DNA of 64,000 nt from Deinococcus aerolatus (GCF_014647055.1 NZ_BMOL01000015.1:6348-70347); one strand, 5' to 3'. Shown: positions 1 through 9,985, counted from the stretch's first letter. Numbers and translations: made by a program. The notes: generated by a model not told the origin, from the sequence alone.

Positions 1-887
1 CCAGCCAGCTGCTCGCTGTAGCGGCTGATGGAAAAGCCCTGGGCGTTCAGCCAGGCCAGCACCTCGCCTTGGGTGGTGGCGGGGACGCCGTCGCGTTTGC
101 CCAGCGCGTAAAAGACGGCCTTGAGGTTGCGGGTGCGCGTTACTTCCGGGTCTTTCTGGCGCAGGGCACCCGCCGCGCCGTTGCGGGGGTTCTTCAGCAG
201 CGGGGTGCCCAGTTCCTCGGCCTGCGCGTTGTAGGCGGCAAAGTCTGCCCGGCTCATGTAGACCTCGCCGCGCACCTCTATCTCACCACCTGGCAGCTCG
301 CCGGTCAGGTTTTTCAGCACGGTGGGAATGCCCGGCACCGTCGCCACCTGCGCGGTCACGAGCTCGCCAACTGAGCCGTTGCCGCGCGTGGCGGCCCACT
401 GCAACTGCCCGCCCTTGTAATACAGATTCACACTCAGGCCGTCGACCTTCAGCTCCCCGGTAAACACGAAATCGTCGTGCTCGGGCGGCAGGTTCAGTGA
501 GCGGGCCAGCTTCTCGCGCCAGTCACTGAGTTCAGCGTCGTCGAAGGCGTTGTCCAGGCTGGTCATCGGGGTGGGATGGCTCACCGGCTGGAAGGCCGTG
601 CTGGGAGCGCCGCCCACCGCCTGCGCGGGGCTGGTGTCCGCCCCCAGCTGCTGCGCGGCCTGGGCAGCCCATCCGGGGTTGGCAGCCTCCAGGCCACGCA
701 GGCGCCTCACCAGCGCGTCGTATTCACTGTCGGGAATGGTGGGCGCGTCCTGCTCGTGGTAGGCGCGGTTGTGGCGGGCAATCTCGGCGCTCAGCGCCAG
801 ATAATCCCCATACCCACCGGGGCCGTTCTCACTGGGGTCACACTCACTGGGCCCGTTCTCAAGGGGCGCAAACTCGGCCTGATCCAT
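1..887 (-). CDS. ligA: NAD+-dependent DNA ligase LigA, N-terminal part (3' end outside window)
   Basis: LigA seals nicks in double-stranded DNA during replication and repair, using NAD+ as adenylate donor. The visible ~295 residues cover the Ia domain and the start of the adenylation domain. The nucleophilic lysine motif KVDGLS is present, preceded by the expected substrate-positioning region ([12 protein letters not shown]) and followed by the conserved ATRGNG segment and the run [11 protein letters not shown]. The start is the ATG at 887; residues 1-25 are an acidic extension in which the words NGP and SE recur around a central CDP, so it may be an internal duplication. The gene runs off the left edge, so the OB, zinc, HhH and BRCT domains cannot be seen. 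Identity is very secure. Confidence 0.96.
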   Translation of the reverse strand, partial: MDQAEFAPLENGPSECDPSENGPGGYGDYLALSAEIARHNRAYHEQDAPTIPDSEYDALVRRLRGLEAANPGWAAQAAQQLGADTSPAQAVGGAPSTAFQPVSHPTPMTSLDNAFDDAELSDWREKLARSLNLPPEHDDFVFTGELKVDGLSVNLYYKGGQLQWAATRGNGSVGELVTAQVATVPGIPTVLKNLTGELPGGEIEVRGEVYMSRADFAAYNAQAEELGTPLLKNPRNGAAGALRQKDPEVTRTRNLKAVFYALGKRDGVPATTQGEVLAWLNAQGFSISRYSEQLA

Positions 888-1010
888 GCCAAAAGCGTAG
901 CACCTGCGTCCGGTTCAGCTGGAGGCGAAATGATGCCCGCGCTCCGCCCGCACCGACGCCCGCCTGCCGCACTCCTCGTACCCCCATCAGGTGCAGGTCA
1001 CCGCGGCGTG

Positions 1011-1039
1011 TTCAGATGACGGCGCAGTTTTCGTATACT
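1011..1039 (+). promoter_or_regulatory. Sigma-70-type promoter for the BMP-family gene
   Basis: A -35 box TTCAGA (1011-1016), a 17-bp spacer and a -10 box TATACT (1034-1039) precede the gene at 1099. The transcript would have a leader of about 50 nt carrying the Shine-Dalgarno CTGGAGG at about 1085. Confidence 0.6.
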
Positions 1040-1098
1040 GTGTTCAAGCAACCCACATGCCTGCTGTCTAGGCACAGCCCCAAACTGGAGGATTCACC

Positions 1099-2196
<1,098 letters not shown>

Positions 2197-2215
2197 GCCT
2201 CATCCCTTCTCAGAG

Positions 2216-2246
2216 GGCGGTCCCGCGTGGGCCGCCTTCTTGTTGT
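2216..2246 (+). terminator. Intrinsic terminator of the BMP gene
   Basis: GGCGGTCCC (2216-2224) pairs with GGGCCGCC (2229-2236) with one bulged base and a GCGT loop, followed by a T-rich tract from 2237. It lies 20 bp after the stop codon. Confidence 0.7.
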
Positions 2247-2333
2247 GTTGACTTTTTGTACTGTCTTTCTGTGCCGGCTTTTTGCTCTGCACCGCCCTGC
2301 CGGCCAGTCTCCAGGGCGTGCCATTCTGAGGGC

Positions 2334-3137
2334 ATGACAGACCGCCCCCCGCCTCTGCGCGATCAGCTTGTGATCGTCACGCCCCACCCGTCCGGGCAGC
2401 TCCCGGCACAGATCCTGCGGCAGATGCTGGGGGACGACATGTTCGACACCCCGAAGCGCGAGGCGTTTCTGCGGCGCCTCTTTCTGGACGGGGACGCCTA
2501 CACGGACCTGCTGTACTCGCTGCCCGGCGCGCGGCATGTCCAGGCGCCCTGGAGCCGCTTTGCCGTGGACCTCAACCGCGACCGCGTGGACCGCGTGGAC
2601 AACGGCGTGATCAAGGCCACCGATTTTGACCGTCAGCCGCTGTATCCGCCCGACACCCAGATTCCGGAAGATGAACGCGAAGGACGCCTGCGGCGCATCT
2701 GGGACACCTTCGACGCGGCGGTGGCTGCAGAACTTTCCGGCGCACGGCTGATGATCGTGGGCCACAGCATGGCCCCCCACGGTCCCCGGCTGGGCCAGGA
2801 CACCGGCACGCCGCGCCCTGCCATTTGCCTGATGCCCGGCACACCAGACGCCCCCACCTTTCCGCACGACCGGTGGGCGGCCCTGAAGGCTGCTGCCGAG
2901 CATGCTTTTGAGAGCGTGATCGCCGCCAGCGCCTTTGAGCGCGTGACCATCGGCGAGCCGTGGAGCACCGACACCCTGAGCCTGAACCACAGCCGGCGCA
3001 GCGGCGTTCCGGCTTTCGGCATCGAGTTCAACGCGGGCCTGCATCTCAGGGACGGACAGCCGGTAGACAGCGCCATGCGGGGGATAAACGCGGCTTTCGC
3101 GGTGTTCGCAGACGCGGCGCTGGCCCTGGTGGGCTGA
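2334..3137 (+). CDS. N-formylglutamate amidohydrolase-like protein
   Basis: This 267-aa protein resembles the N-formylglutamate amidohydrolase (FGase) family, zinc-dependent amidohydrolases known from histidine degradation (N-formylglutamate to glutamate plus formate). Supporting motifs are TPHPSG near the N-terminus, RFAVDLNRDR in the first third, and the conserved GHSM in the centre, which carries a metal-ligand-type histidine. A C-terminal NHSRRSGVPAFGIEFNAGLH completes the pattern. No hut genes are nearby, so the physiological substrate is uncertain. I chose the ATG at 2334 (TGAGGGC just upstream) over an in-frame upstream start at 2256, because the extra 26 residues lack family similarity and overlap the promoter region. 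Confidence 0.75.
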   Translation: MTDRPPPLRDQLVIVTPHPSGQLPAQILRQMLGDDMFDTPKREAFLRRLFLDGDAYTDLLYSLPGARHVQAPWSRFAVDLNRDRVDRVDNGVIKATDFDRQPLYPPDTQIPEDEREGRLRRIWDTFDAAVAAELSGARLMIVGHSMAPHGPRLGQDTGTPRPAICLMPGTPDAPTFPHDRWAALKAAAEHAFESVIAASAFERVTIGEPWSTDTLSLNHSRRSGVPAFGIEFNAGLHLRDGQPVDSAMRGINAAFAVFADAALALVG

Positions 3138-3252
3138 GCCGCCTGTCCAGGCCTGTTCAGGACAAGTCGCCGGCGCTGGCCGCCGGGCCGCTTGACCTGA
3201 TTGTGAATCCCGAACTGGCTGTGACCCTGGGCGAATGTGCCAGGGTAAGGAC

Positions 3253-4200
3253 ATGACTTCTCCTCTGCTCCCTCCGCACGCTCCCCGCCTGGGGTTGGGC
3301 CTGGCCGCCCTGGGCCGGCCCGGCTACATCAATCTGGGCCACGGAGATGACCTGACAGACAAGACCCCCCAGGCCATGCAGATCCACGCCTGGCACGTAC
3401 TGGACACCGCCTGGGCTGCCGGCATCCGCTACTTCGACGCGGCCCGCAGCTATGGCCGCGCCGAGGTCTTTCTGGGCGACTGGCTGCGCGCACGCGGTCA
3501 CACGGCAACCGTCGGCAGCAAGTGGGGCTACACCTACGTCGCGGACTGGCGTACCGACGCCGACACGCACGAGGTCAAGAGCCATGATCTGGACACGCTG
3601 GAGCGGCAATGGCCCGAAACCCTGGCGGCCCTGGGCCGCGCCCCGGACCTCTACCTGATCCACTCCGCGACGCTGGAGACGGGCGTCCTGGAAAACCGGC
3701 GGGTGCTGTCACGGCTGGCCGAACTGGCCGGCGCCGGCGTGCGCGTGGGTCTGTCCACCAGCGGACCAGGGCAGGCCCACACGGTGCGGCGGGCCCTGGA
3801 GGTCACGGTGGACGGGGTCAACCCCTTCAGCGCCGTGCAGGCCACCTGGAACGTGCTGGAGCCGTCGGTCGGGGCGGCCCTGGCGGAGGCCCATGCGGCA
3901 GGCTGGTCTGTGGTGGTCAAGGAGGCGGTGGCCAACGGCAGGTTGACCGGACGCGCTGACCTTCCGCCCGCGCTGGCCCAGGTAGGCCACGAACTGAACG
4001 CTGGTCCCGACGCCGTGGCCCTGGCCGCCGCACTGGCCCAGCCGTGGGCCGACGTGGTGCTGAGCGGCGCGACCACCTCGGAGCAGCTGGAGGGCAACCT
4101 GCGGGCGCTGACGCTGACGGGCGACTTCTCCGCGCTGGCAGGCCTGGCCGAGTCGCCGGAGGCCTACTGGCAGACGCGGGCGCGGCTGGCCTGGAACTGA
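3253..4200 (+). CDS. Aldo/keto reductase family protein
   Basis: NAD(P)H-dependent oxidoreductase of the aldo/keto reductase superfamily, a (beta/alpha)8 barrel of 315 aa. The catalytic tetrad can be followed: Asp and Tyr in FDAARSYG, Lys in GSKWGY, and His in LYLIHSAT. The C-terminal cofactor-binding segment VVLSGATTSEQLEGN is present. The N-terminus GLGLAALGRPGYINLGHG is the usual first strand and loop. Start at ATG 3253 follows a TAAGGA Shine-Dalgarno. The substrate cannot be read from the sequence. Confidence 0.85.
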   Translation: MTSPLLPPHAPRLGLGLAALGRPGYINLGHGDDLTDKTPQAMQIHAWHVLDTAWAAGIRYFDAARSYGRAEVFLGDWLRARGHTATVGSKWGYTYVADWRTDADTHEVKSHDLDTLERQWPETLAALGRAPDLYLIHSATLETGVLENRRVLSRLAELAGAGVRVGLSTSGPGQAHTVRRALEVTVDGVNPFSAVQATWNVLEPSVGAALAEAHAAGWSVVVKEAVANGRLTGRADLPPALAQVGHELNAGPDAVALAAALAQPWADVVLSGATTSEQLEGNLRALTLTGDFSALAGLAESPEAYWQTRARLAWN

Positions 4201-4231
4201 GGCCAGGATCGGGAAGAGGGGGCTGGCCCCT

Positions 4232-4933
4232 TCAGCTGGCCCGCTCCTCCTTTCCGCCGTCCGCCACCTTCTGCAGACTGGGCCGGATGTTGACCAGTTC
4301 CGACGTGGCCGTGTGCCACACCAGCACCGGATCAATGCCGAAATAATCGTGCGCCACCAGATTGCGGATGTCGCGCAGATAGGCCCACGGCACCTGCGGG
4401 TGGCGGTCCTCCACGCTCTGCGGGATGAACTTGGTCGTCTCGCCCAGCCGCGCAAGGTTGCGCAGCACAGCGTCGCGGGTGCGCTCGTCGTCAAGAAAGC
4501 TGTCCAGTGTGTGGTCCGCCGTGTACTCGCGCACGCGGTCCAGGGCGTCCAGTACGTCATAGAGCCGCCAGCGCCAGCGCTTGCGCCGGAAGGTGGTCTG
4601 CGGATGGCGCGGCACGTCCAGCACGTCCACCGCGTCACTGAGAATCTCGCGGCGCAGCTGCGGTTTCAGGCCGCCCTCGGTCAGGACGTCGATACGGCGG
4701 CGCAGGGTGTCCTCGAACAGGTCCTTGACGTGCATCAGGTCCAGCAGGCCCGCCTCGATGTCGAAATCCACCAGAAGGTCCACGTCTGACAGGTCCGTGG
4801 CCTCGCCGCGCGCCACCGAACCAAAAATCCGCACGCGCGACACGCCCATGCGGCGCCACTGGCCCTGCACGGAGCGAATGACGCGGGCCACCTCCTGCAG
4901 GCTGGTGTCGGGAAAGAGGGTCTGCTCAGGCAT
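4232..4933 (-). CDS. Single-chain MNT-HEPN protein (MntA-like nucleotidyltransferase fused to HepT-like HEPN domain)
   Basis: One 233-aa polypeptide carries two domains normally encoded by two adjacent genes of a type VII toxin-antitoxin system. Residues about 12-110 are a minimal nucleotidyltransferase with an exact GSX10DXD motif (Gly38-Ser39, Asp50, Asp52) and a plausible third acidic residue, Asp82. Residues about 118-222 are a HepT-type HEPN domain with an intact RX4HXY motif (Arg190, His195, Tyr197). In two-gene systems MntA AMPylates the HepT tyrosine and so silences its RNase; both parts look catalytically complete here. A short basic linker (about 112-122) joins them with no frameshift. 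Start at ATG 4933 is supported by a TATGCT box 9 nt upstream; an upstream in-frame start at 4969 would overlap the divergent promoter. The toxin/antitoxin role is inferred from the family. Confidence 0.85.
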   Translation of the reverse strand: MPEQTLFPDTSLQEVARVIRSVQGQWRRMGVSRVRIFGSVARGEATDLSDVDLLVDFDIEAGLLDLMHVKDLFEDTLRRRIDVLTEGGLKPQLRREILSDAVDVLDVPRHPQTTFRRKRWRWRLYDVLDALDRVREYTADHTLDSFLDDERTRDAVLRNLARLGETTKFIPQSVEDRHPQVPWAYLRDIRNLVAHDYFGIDPVLVWHTATSELVNIRPSLQKVADGGKEERAS

Positions 4934-4942
4934 CACCGCCCG

Positions 4943-4979
4943 AGCATAGCGGCCCAGGGGGCAGGCCACGCACTAGCAT
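4943..4979. promoter_or_regulatory. Divergent leaderless promoters for MNT-HEPN (-) and acpS (+)
   Basis: In the 53-bp gap between the two start codons, TATGCT (4943-4948 on the minus strand) lies 9 nt before the MNT-HEPN start and TAGCAT (4974-4979, plus) lies 7 nt before the acpS start. Their -35 regions would overlap, so the two promoters may interfere. Confidence 0.5.
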
Positions 4980-4986
4980 CACGGTC

Positions 4987-5370
4987 ATGATCGTCGCCGT
5001 GGGCCATGACCTGATCGAGATCTCGCGCATCCGCCGCATGCTGGAGCGCGAGGGGCCACGCGCCGAACGGCTGTTTGCTCCCGCAGAACTGGCGTACTGC
5101 GCCCGCCTGAGTGACCCGGCCCCCAGCCTGGCGGCCCGCTTCGCCGCCAAGGAAGCCTTTCAGAAGGTCTGGCCCCGGCCCCACGGCTGGCGCGACGTGT
5201 GGGTGGTGCGGGAGGCCACGCCGGACGGCCCCTTTCCCTTCACGCGGCCTTTTCTAGCCTTTGGCCCCGACATTGACGCCGAGATGCAGGAACGCGGCTG
5301 GGTGGCCCACCTGACGCTAACGCACACGAAAGAACACGCCTCAGCGGTGGTGGTGCTGGAGGAGCGCTAA
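4987..5370 (+). CDS. acpS: Holo-[acyl-carrier-protein] synthase AcpS
   Basis: AcpS transfers the 4'-phosphopantetheine arm from CoA to apo-ACP, activating it for fatty acid synthesis. The 127-aa length matches the family. The Mg2+/CoA-binding signatures are present: [11 protein letters not shown] at the N-terminus (Asp8), [10 protein letters not shown] in the middle (the catalytic Glu) and [13 protein letters not shown] at the C-terminus. ATG 4987 lies 7 nt after a TAGCAT box, implying a leaderless transcript. The next gene starts 10 bp downstream. Confidence 0.92.
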   Translation: MIVAVGHDLIEISRIRRMLEREGPRAERLFAPAELAYCARLSDPAPSLAARFAAKEAFQKVWPRPHGWRDVWVVREATPDGPFPFTRPFLAFGPDIDAEMQERGWVAHLTLTHTKEHASAVVVLEER

Positions 5371-5380
5371 CCTGACCGCC

Positions 5381-6250
5381 ATGCCCATTCGCCTGATTGC
5401 GACCGATCTGGACGGCACGCTGCTGCGTCCGGACCTGAGCGTCAGCCCGCGCACCCGCCGGGCGCTGGACGCGGCGCGGGTGGCGGGCATCCTGACGGTT
5501 CCGGTCACGGCGCGGCAACCGCGTGGGGTTCAACAAATCGCACAGGCCGCAGGGTTTGCAGGGTGGGCGCTGTGCGGCAACGGCGCCCACGGCGTTCACC
5601 TGGGCACCGGGGAAGTGCTGTTCGAGGCGCATGTGACGGCGGCGGCGCAGCGTGCCCTGGCCGTGGCTCTGGCCGAACGCGTTCCCGGCGTGCTGTTCGT
5701 CAGCGTTCGGCAGGGCGGCGAGGGCTTCGTGGCCCAGACGGGTTACGCCGACATCGCCGGATTCGGGGACCACCACCGCGAGCCCGGCGACATGGGCAGC
5801 TTCCTGCTGGATGAGGTGCTGGCCGAGCCGAGCCTGAAGCTGATCGTGCGCCACCCGGCGCTGACCCCGCGCGAACTGCTGCAGGAGGTTCAGGCCCTGA
5901 ACCTGGGAGGCCACGCCGTGACCCACAGCGGCGCTCCGTTTCTGGAGGTGCTGGCCGAGGGGGTCAGCAAGGCGTGGGGGCTGGCGCGGCTGTGCGGGAC
6001 CCTGGGCATCGCCCCGTCCGAGGTGCTGGCCTTCGGGGACGCCCCCAACGACGCCGAGATGCTGGCCTGGGCCGGGCGCGGCGTGGCGATGGCCAACGCG
6101 GAGCACGAAGCGCTGGAAGCCGCAGATGAAGTGACCCTCAGCAACGCGGAGGACGGGGTGGCAGCGGTGATCGAGCGACTGCTCTCCCAGACCGCGCCCG
6201 CCACCACCGCTCCAGGCGTGGCCTCCGCCCCATCGGCGTCCGGCTCGTAG
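5381..6250 (+). CDS. HAD superfamily Cof-type (class IIB) phosphatase
   Basis: Cytosolic sugar-phosphate or flavin-phosphate phosphatase of the Cof subfamily. Motif I is DLDGTLL near the N-terminus, motif II lies around TVPVTARQP, motif III is the Lys in LAEGVSKAWG, and motif IV is FGDAPNDAEML, followed by the typical GVAMANAEHEALEAADEV. The 289-aa length includes an Ala/Ser/Pro-rich tail of about 20 residues. It starts 10 bp after acpS; a TAACCT box overlapping the acpS stop codon sits 7 nt upstream and could give a separate leaderless mRNA. The substrate is unknown. Confidence 0.88.
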   Translation: MPIRLIATDLDGTLLRPDLSVSPRTRRALDAARVAGILTVPVTARQPRGVQQIAQAAGFAGWALCGNGAHGVHLGTGEVLFEAHVTAAAQRALAVALAERVPGVLFVSVRQGGEGFVAQTGYADIAGFGDHHREPGDMGSFLLDEVLAEPSLKLIVRHPALTPRELLQEVQALNLGGHAVTHSGAPFLEVLAEGVSKAWGLARLCGTLGIAPSEVLAFGDAPNDAEMLAWAGRGVAMANAEHEALEAADEVTLSNAEDGVAAVIERLLSQTAPATTAPGVASAPSASGS

Positions 6251-6429
6251 TCCAGCGGGTGACCGAGGGCGCAGTCCGGGTCGGCGCACAGGGCCGCACC
6301 AGCCGCCCGCCAGTCTTCAGCCCCATCCACTGCCTCATCACCCCGTCGCCCGGCCATACTCTGGAGCCAGAGAAGACAGATTGCCTTTCATCTGACATCG
6401 CACGGCGCCCGCGCAGCTTAGGCTGGGGC

Positions 6430-6906
6430 ATGAACCCCACACTGCTGATGGTGGCCCTCGCCCTGCTGGTGCTGAGCCCGTCGGCGCTGGCGCAGGGCAC
6501 AACCGCTGCTCCTCCCCGCCCTCCGGCGGCTGCGGCCACCCGGACCCCGGCTGAGCAGGCCGCCTTCACGCGTGGGCGGGCGCTGATGACCGAGTTTCTG
6601 GCGCTCCGGCTGGAGCGGCTGTGGAACTCCTTCACGCCGGCCGTGCAAGGGCAGTGGGGCACGCTGGACGGCTTCACGACCTTCCGCAAGACGGGCATCG
6701 AGCAGTACGGCCGGGAAACGAAACTGGTGCGCGAGCGGACCTTCATGCAGGGCAACGAGGCGGTCTACGTCCGCAGCGCCATCTACGAGAAGTTTCCCGA
6801 TCAGGTCTGGGCCTTTGTAATGGGCTTCACGGGCGACCGGGTCACCACATTCGGCGTGCTGCTGGAAGAGGAACGCACCGATGACCCGGTGGCACTGGGT
6901 CACTGA
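6430..6906 (+). CDS. Secreted protein of unknown function, about 158 aa
   Basis: The first ~21 residues are a clear Sec signal peptide (hydrophobic core LLMVALALLVL, cleavage after ALA), then a Pro/Ala-rich linker and a compact domain rich in aromatic and charged residues (FTPAVQGQWGTLDGFTTFRK, later IYEKFPDQVWAFVMGFTGDRVTTFGVLL). That domain has the feel of DUF3887-like folds, but I do not claim the family. ATG 6430 fits the signal peptide and follows TAGGCT by 5 nt. The longer in-frame ORF from 6259 lacks a plausible N-terminus. Confidence 0.65.
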   Translation: MNPTLLMVALALLVLSPSALAQGTTAAPPRPPAAAATRTPAEQAAFTRGRALMTEFLALRLERLWNSFTPAVQGQWGTLDGFTTFRKTGIEQYGRETKLVRERTFMQGNEAVYVRSAIYEKFPDQVWAFVMGFTGDRVTTFGVLLEEERTDDPVALGH

Positions 6907-6914
6907 CCGTCAGC

Positions 6915-7319
6915 TTATGGCCCGCTCTGCTGCGCCAGAACCTCGCCGTCGCCGTTGGTCACAGCGAAGGTGTACTGCTGGGCCTCCAGTTTCTTCCAGC
7001 CCACGCGCTGGCCCTCGCAGGCATCCGGCAGAACCACCAGCGCCGGCGTGGGGTAGCGGTTGCCCAGGCTGCTCTGCCGGAACAGTTCCAGCGTGCGGGC
7101 CAGCGCAATGGCGCAGTTCTGGGCGGCGGCGCGCGCTGTCACGTCCCCGGCGTTGGCTGCGCCCCGGACCCGCTGCCCGGTCTTCAGGTCGGCGACCTCG
7201 GTTTCCAGGGCAGCGATACGGCTGCTCAGGGCGGCCAGTTGCCGCGCCACTCCGGGGTCCGGCTCGGGGCTCCGGCAGCTGCCAAGCAGCAGGGGCAGAG
7301 CCAGGAAACCCGCTTTCAT
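6915..7319 (-). CDS. Small lipoprotein of unknown function
   Basis: A 134-aa product starting with a lipoprotein signal peptide, MKAGFLALPLLLGSC, with the lipid-attachment cysteine at position 15. A short alpha-helical segment (LAALSSRIAALETEVADLK) could form a coiled coil and is followed by a globular domain with two further cysteines. ATG 7319 is preferred over a GTG at 7328 because it gives a canonical signal peptide and lies 7 nt after a TAGTGT box. It is convergent with the secreted-protein gene ending at 6906. No function is assigned. Confidence 0.65.
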   Translation of the reverse strand: MKAGFLALPLLLGSCRSPEPDPGVARQLAALSSRIAALETEVADLKTGQRVRGAANAGDVTARAAAQNCAIALARTLELFRQSSLGNRYPTPALVVLPDACEGQRVGWKKLEAQQYTFAVTNGDGEVLAQQSGP

Positions 7320-7376
7320 GCCGCCCACACTAACGCAGCGAGGCCAGAGGCTGGTGAAGGTTCGGTCTGGGAAGGC

Positions 7377-8639
7377 TCAGCGGTTCAGCACGCTGACGAT
7401 CTCGATGTGGCTGGTCTGCGGGTAGAAGTCGTGCGGCGTGACCTCGCCCAGCTTCCAGCCGCGCCGGGTCAGGTCACCCACGTCGCGTGCCCAGGTGGCT
7501 GGATCGCAGGAGATGTACACCAGCCGGTCCGCCGTGCTGGAATCGATGTGCACGCGCGCCCCTTCCTCCAGCCCGGCACGCGGGGGGTCCACCACGATCA
7601 CGTCGGTGCCCAGTTCGCTGAAGCGGGCGGCGTCGCCGTCGCGGTACGTGACGTTGGCCTCTGCCCCGCCCGCCGCGACACTCTCGGCCACGTCCTGCCG
7701 ACCACGCGCCAGGGCCTCGGGCGAGGCGTCCAGCACCGTGACGCGCCGGAAGTTGGGGGCCAGGTGCCGGCCAATCGCGCCCGCGCCGCCGTACAGGTCA
7801 ACGGCGTGCTCGCCCTTGCCGGCCAGCTCGGCGGCCCGCAGATACGCCAGCCCCGCCGCCGCCGGGTTGACCTGCGCGAAGCCGGTGGCGCTCACGCTGA
7901 CCTGCACGCGCCCGAACTGTTCGCGCACGTCGGCCTCGCCGGCGATCAGGCGCACGCCCGCGCTGAAGCGGCGGCCGGCCGGCTGCGCGAGTGAGACGCC
8001 CACCACCCCGGCGTCCATCAGGTGATCGCTGGCGCGCAGGAACACGCGCGGCTCGCCGGCCCCGATCAGGGCGGCCACCACCTCACCGGTCAGGGCGCTG
8101 GCGCGGAAGGCCACCTCGGTGGCGGGGTCCAGATGAACCGGGTCAATCTTGCTCACGACCGCCGAGATGGCCTCCATGACCAGCGGGTCCTCGCCCACCA
8201 CCAGCGGATCGTTGCCGCGCCGCTCGCGGTAGGCCAGCCCCGCGGGCGTGACCAGATACTGCGCGGTGTTGCGGTAGTGCCACTCGCTGGGGCTGGGCAC
8301 GGTCTCGTTCACCGGGTGCTCCAGCTTGGCAATGCGGCTCAGCGCCTCTTGCACGAAGTCGCGCTTGTAGCGCAGCTGCGCGGCGTAGGAGGCGTGGGCC
8401 AGATCGGCGGTGGGCAGCCGCGGGCCGTCCACCCGGTCCGGGCTGGCGTCCAGCACCTCCAGGGTCACGCCCTGCCGCACGCCCCGGCCCGCACGCACGC
8501 TGGCCCGCACGCGTTCGCCGGGCAGCGCGCCGCGCACCAGCACCACGCCGCCCTCGTCGCGGGACAGCCCCAGACCCCCGGCCACGAGTTTCTCTATCGT
8601 CAGGGTTAACACTTCAGGTTGGGGGGCAGCTTCAGACAT
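7377..8639 (-). CDS. TrmA/RumA-type RNA (uracil-5-)-methyltransferase
   Basis: SAM-dependent methyltransferase of the TrmA/RlmC/RlmD group, which makes 5-methyluridine in rRNA or tRNA. Residues about 10-65 form a TRAM RNA-binding domain ([22 protein letters not shown]). The catalytic domain shows [19 protein letters not shown] (SAM site), VDPPRAGL, the catalytic nucleophile in [12 protein letters not shown], and a C-terminal HIE with the general base. The cysteines that hold the [4Fe-4S] cluster in RlmD are replaced ([14 protein letters not shown]), so the enzyme should be cluster-free. The start ATG 8639 follows TACCCT by 9 nt. Whether it methylates 23S rRNA or tRNA cannot be decided here. 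Confidence 0.88.
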   Translation of the reverse strand: MSEAAPQPEVLTLTIEKLVAGGLGLSRDEGGVVLVRGALPGERVRASVRAGRGVRQGVTLEVLDASPDRVDGPRLPTADLAHASYAAQLRYKRDFVQEALSRIAKLEHPVNETVPSPSEWHYRNTAQYLVTPAGLAYRERRGNDPLVVGEDPLVMEAISAVVSKIDPVHLDPATEVAFRASALTGEVVAALIGAGEPRVFLRASDHLMDAGVVGVSLAQPAGRRFSAGVRLIAGEADVREQFGRVQVSVSATGFAQVNPAAAGLAYLRAAELAGKGEHAVDLYGGAGAIGRHLAPNFRRVTVLDASPEALARGRQDVAESVAAGGAEANVTYRDGDAARFSELGTDVIVVDPPRAGLEEGARVHIDSSTADRLVYISCDPATWARDVGDLTRRGWKLGEVTPHDFYPQTSHIEIVSVLNR

Positions 8640-8678
8640 CACGCCCCCAGGGTAGCGCGGCTCGGCGGCACCAACCGT

Positions 8679-9308
8679 TCAGCCCCTCTCCTTCAGGGCG
8701 GCCTCGGCCTGCGCCAGCCCCTCCGGCGTGTCCACATCCAGCAGCAGGGCGGCGGGAACATTCAGTGTCAGCGCGGCCCTGCCCTGCGCCGCGATCACCC
8801 GACGGGGCCCGTGGTCCGCGTCGGGCAGGGTCAGCAGGTGGGGCAGAAGGTGGGCCCGCAGCAGATGCGGCGGCGCACGCACGGCGCCGTCGCCCTCCCC
8901 GTAGGCCGCCATCACGACCGGGGCGTTCGTCGCCTGAAAGGCCGAGAGCAGCGCCGCGTGCTGGGCTCCCCCAACCAGCGGCATGTCCGCCAGGGCAAAG
9001 GCCGCCCCGTCCAGGCCGGGAGGCAGGTGCGCGGCAGCCACCCGGAACGACGAGGCCAGCCCCCGTTCTGGATGCGGATTGACGGCAAATGCGAACGGCA
9101 GCCCCGCCAGCGCGGCGCGGACGCCCTCGCCCACCTCGCCGGGAGGGATGACCGCCAGCAGCGGGGCATACACCCCGGCCAGCGCCTGCGCTGCGTACAG
9201 GCACAGCGGGTGCCCGCCCAGCACTGCCAGTTGTTTGGGGCGGCCCATGCGGGTGCTGCGGCCCGCCGCCAGCAGGACGCCCGCGACGCGCCGGGGTTCG
9301 GGAAGCAT
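8679..9308 (-). CDS. MocA/MobA-like nucleotidyltransferase
   Basis: Cytidylyl/guanylyltransferase-fold protein of 209 aa. The NTP-binding signature LAAGRSTRMGRPKQL lies near the N-terminus and ALADMPLVGGAQHAALL (Asp of the metal site) in the middle. The spacing fits MocA, which attaches CMP to molybdopterin for hydroxylase-type molybdoenzymes. The divergent neighbour is coxG, also linked to molybdenum hydroxylase maturation, which supports that reading. ATG 9308 lies 6 nt after TACCAT. No molybdoenzyme structural gene is in the window. Confidence 0.75.
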   Translation of the reverse strand: MLPEPRRVAGVLLAAGRSTRMGRPKQLAVLGGHPLCLYAAQALAGVYAPLLAVIPPGEVGEGVRAALAGLPFAFAVNPHPERGLASSFRVAAAHLPPGLDGAAFALADMPLVGGAQHAALLSAFQATNAPVVMAAYGEGDGAVRAPPHLLRAHLLPHLLTLPDADHGPRRVIAAQGRAALTLNVPAALLLDVDTPEGLAQAEAALKERG

Positions 9309-9506
9309 GCGGGCATGGTAGTCGACAGCACACCGCCGCGCACCACCTCCTGCCCACCTGTAGGGCGGTCCGTCCTTCTCGCAAGGAAGCCGGGCGGTTC
9401 GTTCATCGCCCGCGCCGCCACGTCCGCCTACAATCGGGGGGCACTGTCAATCGGGGGCACTGCCCCACCCCCTGTCTGTCCCGTCGCCTCTCAAGGAGCG
9501 TGTCCC

Positions 9507-9971
9507 ATGAAACTCAATTACTCAGGTCAGGAACAGGTCAAAGCCGCCCCCGCCGTGGTGTGGGCCTTCGTGCAGGACCCCGAACGGGTGGCCCGCTGCC
9601 TGCCCGACGTGCAGGAAGTCGTGGTGCAGGACGCCAACCACATGGAGGCCACCGTGCAGGTGGGCGTGGGCATGGTGCGCGGCAAGTTCAAGTTCAAGAT
9701 CGAGGTGCTGCCTGACCAGGACGCCGGGCGCGTGAACGTCAACGTGCGCGGCGGCGGCCTGGGCAGCGTGGTGGACCTGACGGCAGGCGCGAACGTGGTG
9801 GACAACGGCGACGGCACCACCACCCTGGACTGGACCGGCGAGGCCAGCATGCGCGGCCCGGTAGCCTCGGTGGGCGGGCGCATGCTGGATGTCCAGGCCA
9901 AGAAGCTGATCGAGAAGACCTTCGAGAACATGGGCACGGCGATGAGCGCCGCCGGCGGGACTCTGGCGTAG
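9507..9971 (+). CDS. coxG: CoxG-like SRPBCC protein (carbon monoxide dehydrogenase subunit G family)
   Basis: A 154-aa START/SRPBCC-fold protein. The CoxG pattern is clear: VKAAPAVVWAFVQDPERVARCLPDVQ at the N-terminus, then a beta-rich body (GKFKFKIEVLPDQ, LDWTGEASMRGPVASVGGRM) and a C-terminal helix VQAKKLIEKTFENM. CoxG relatives anchor or help assemble molybdenum hydroxylases, or act as lipid-binding proteins. The short form here lacks the C-terminal membrane anchor of some CoxG proteins. The start is ATG 9507 with AAGGAG at 9493. Confidence 0.8.
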   Translation: MKLNYSGQEQVKAAPAVVWAFVQDPERVARCLPDVQEVVVQDANHMEATVQVGVGMVRGKFKFKIEVLPDQDAGRVNVNVRGGGLGSVVDLTAGANVVDNGDGTTTLDWTGEASMRGPVASVGGRMLDVQAKKLIEKTFENMGTAMSAAGGTLA

Positions 9972-9985
9972 GGCACGGCAAAAAG

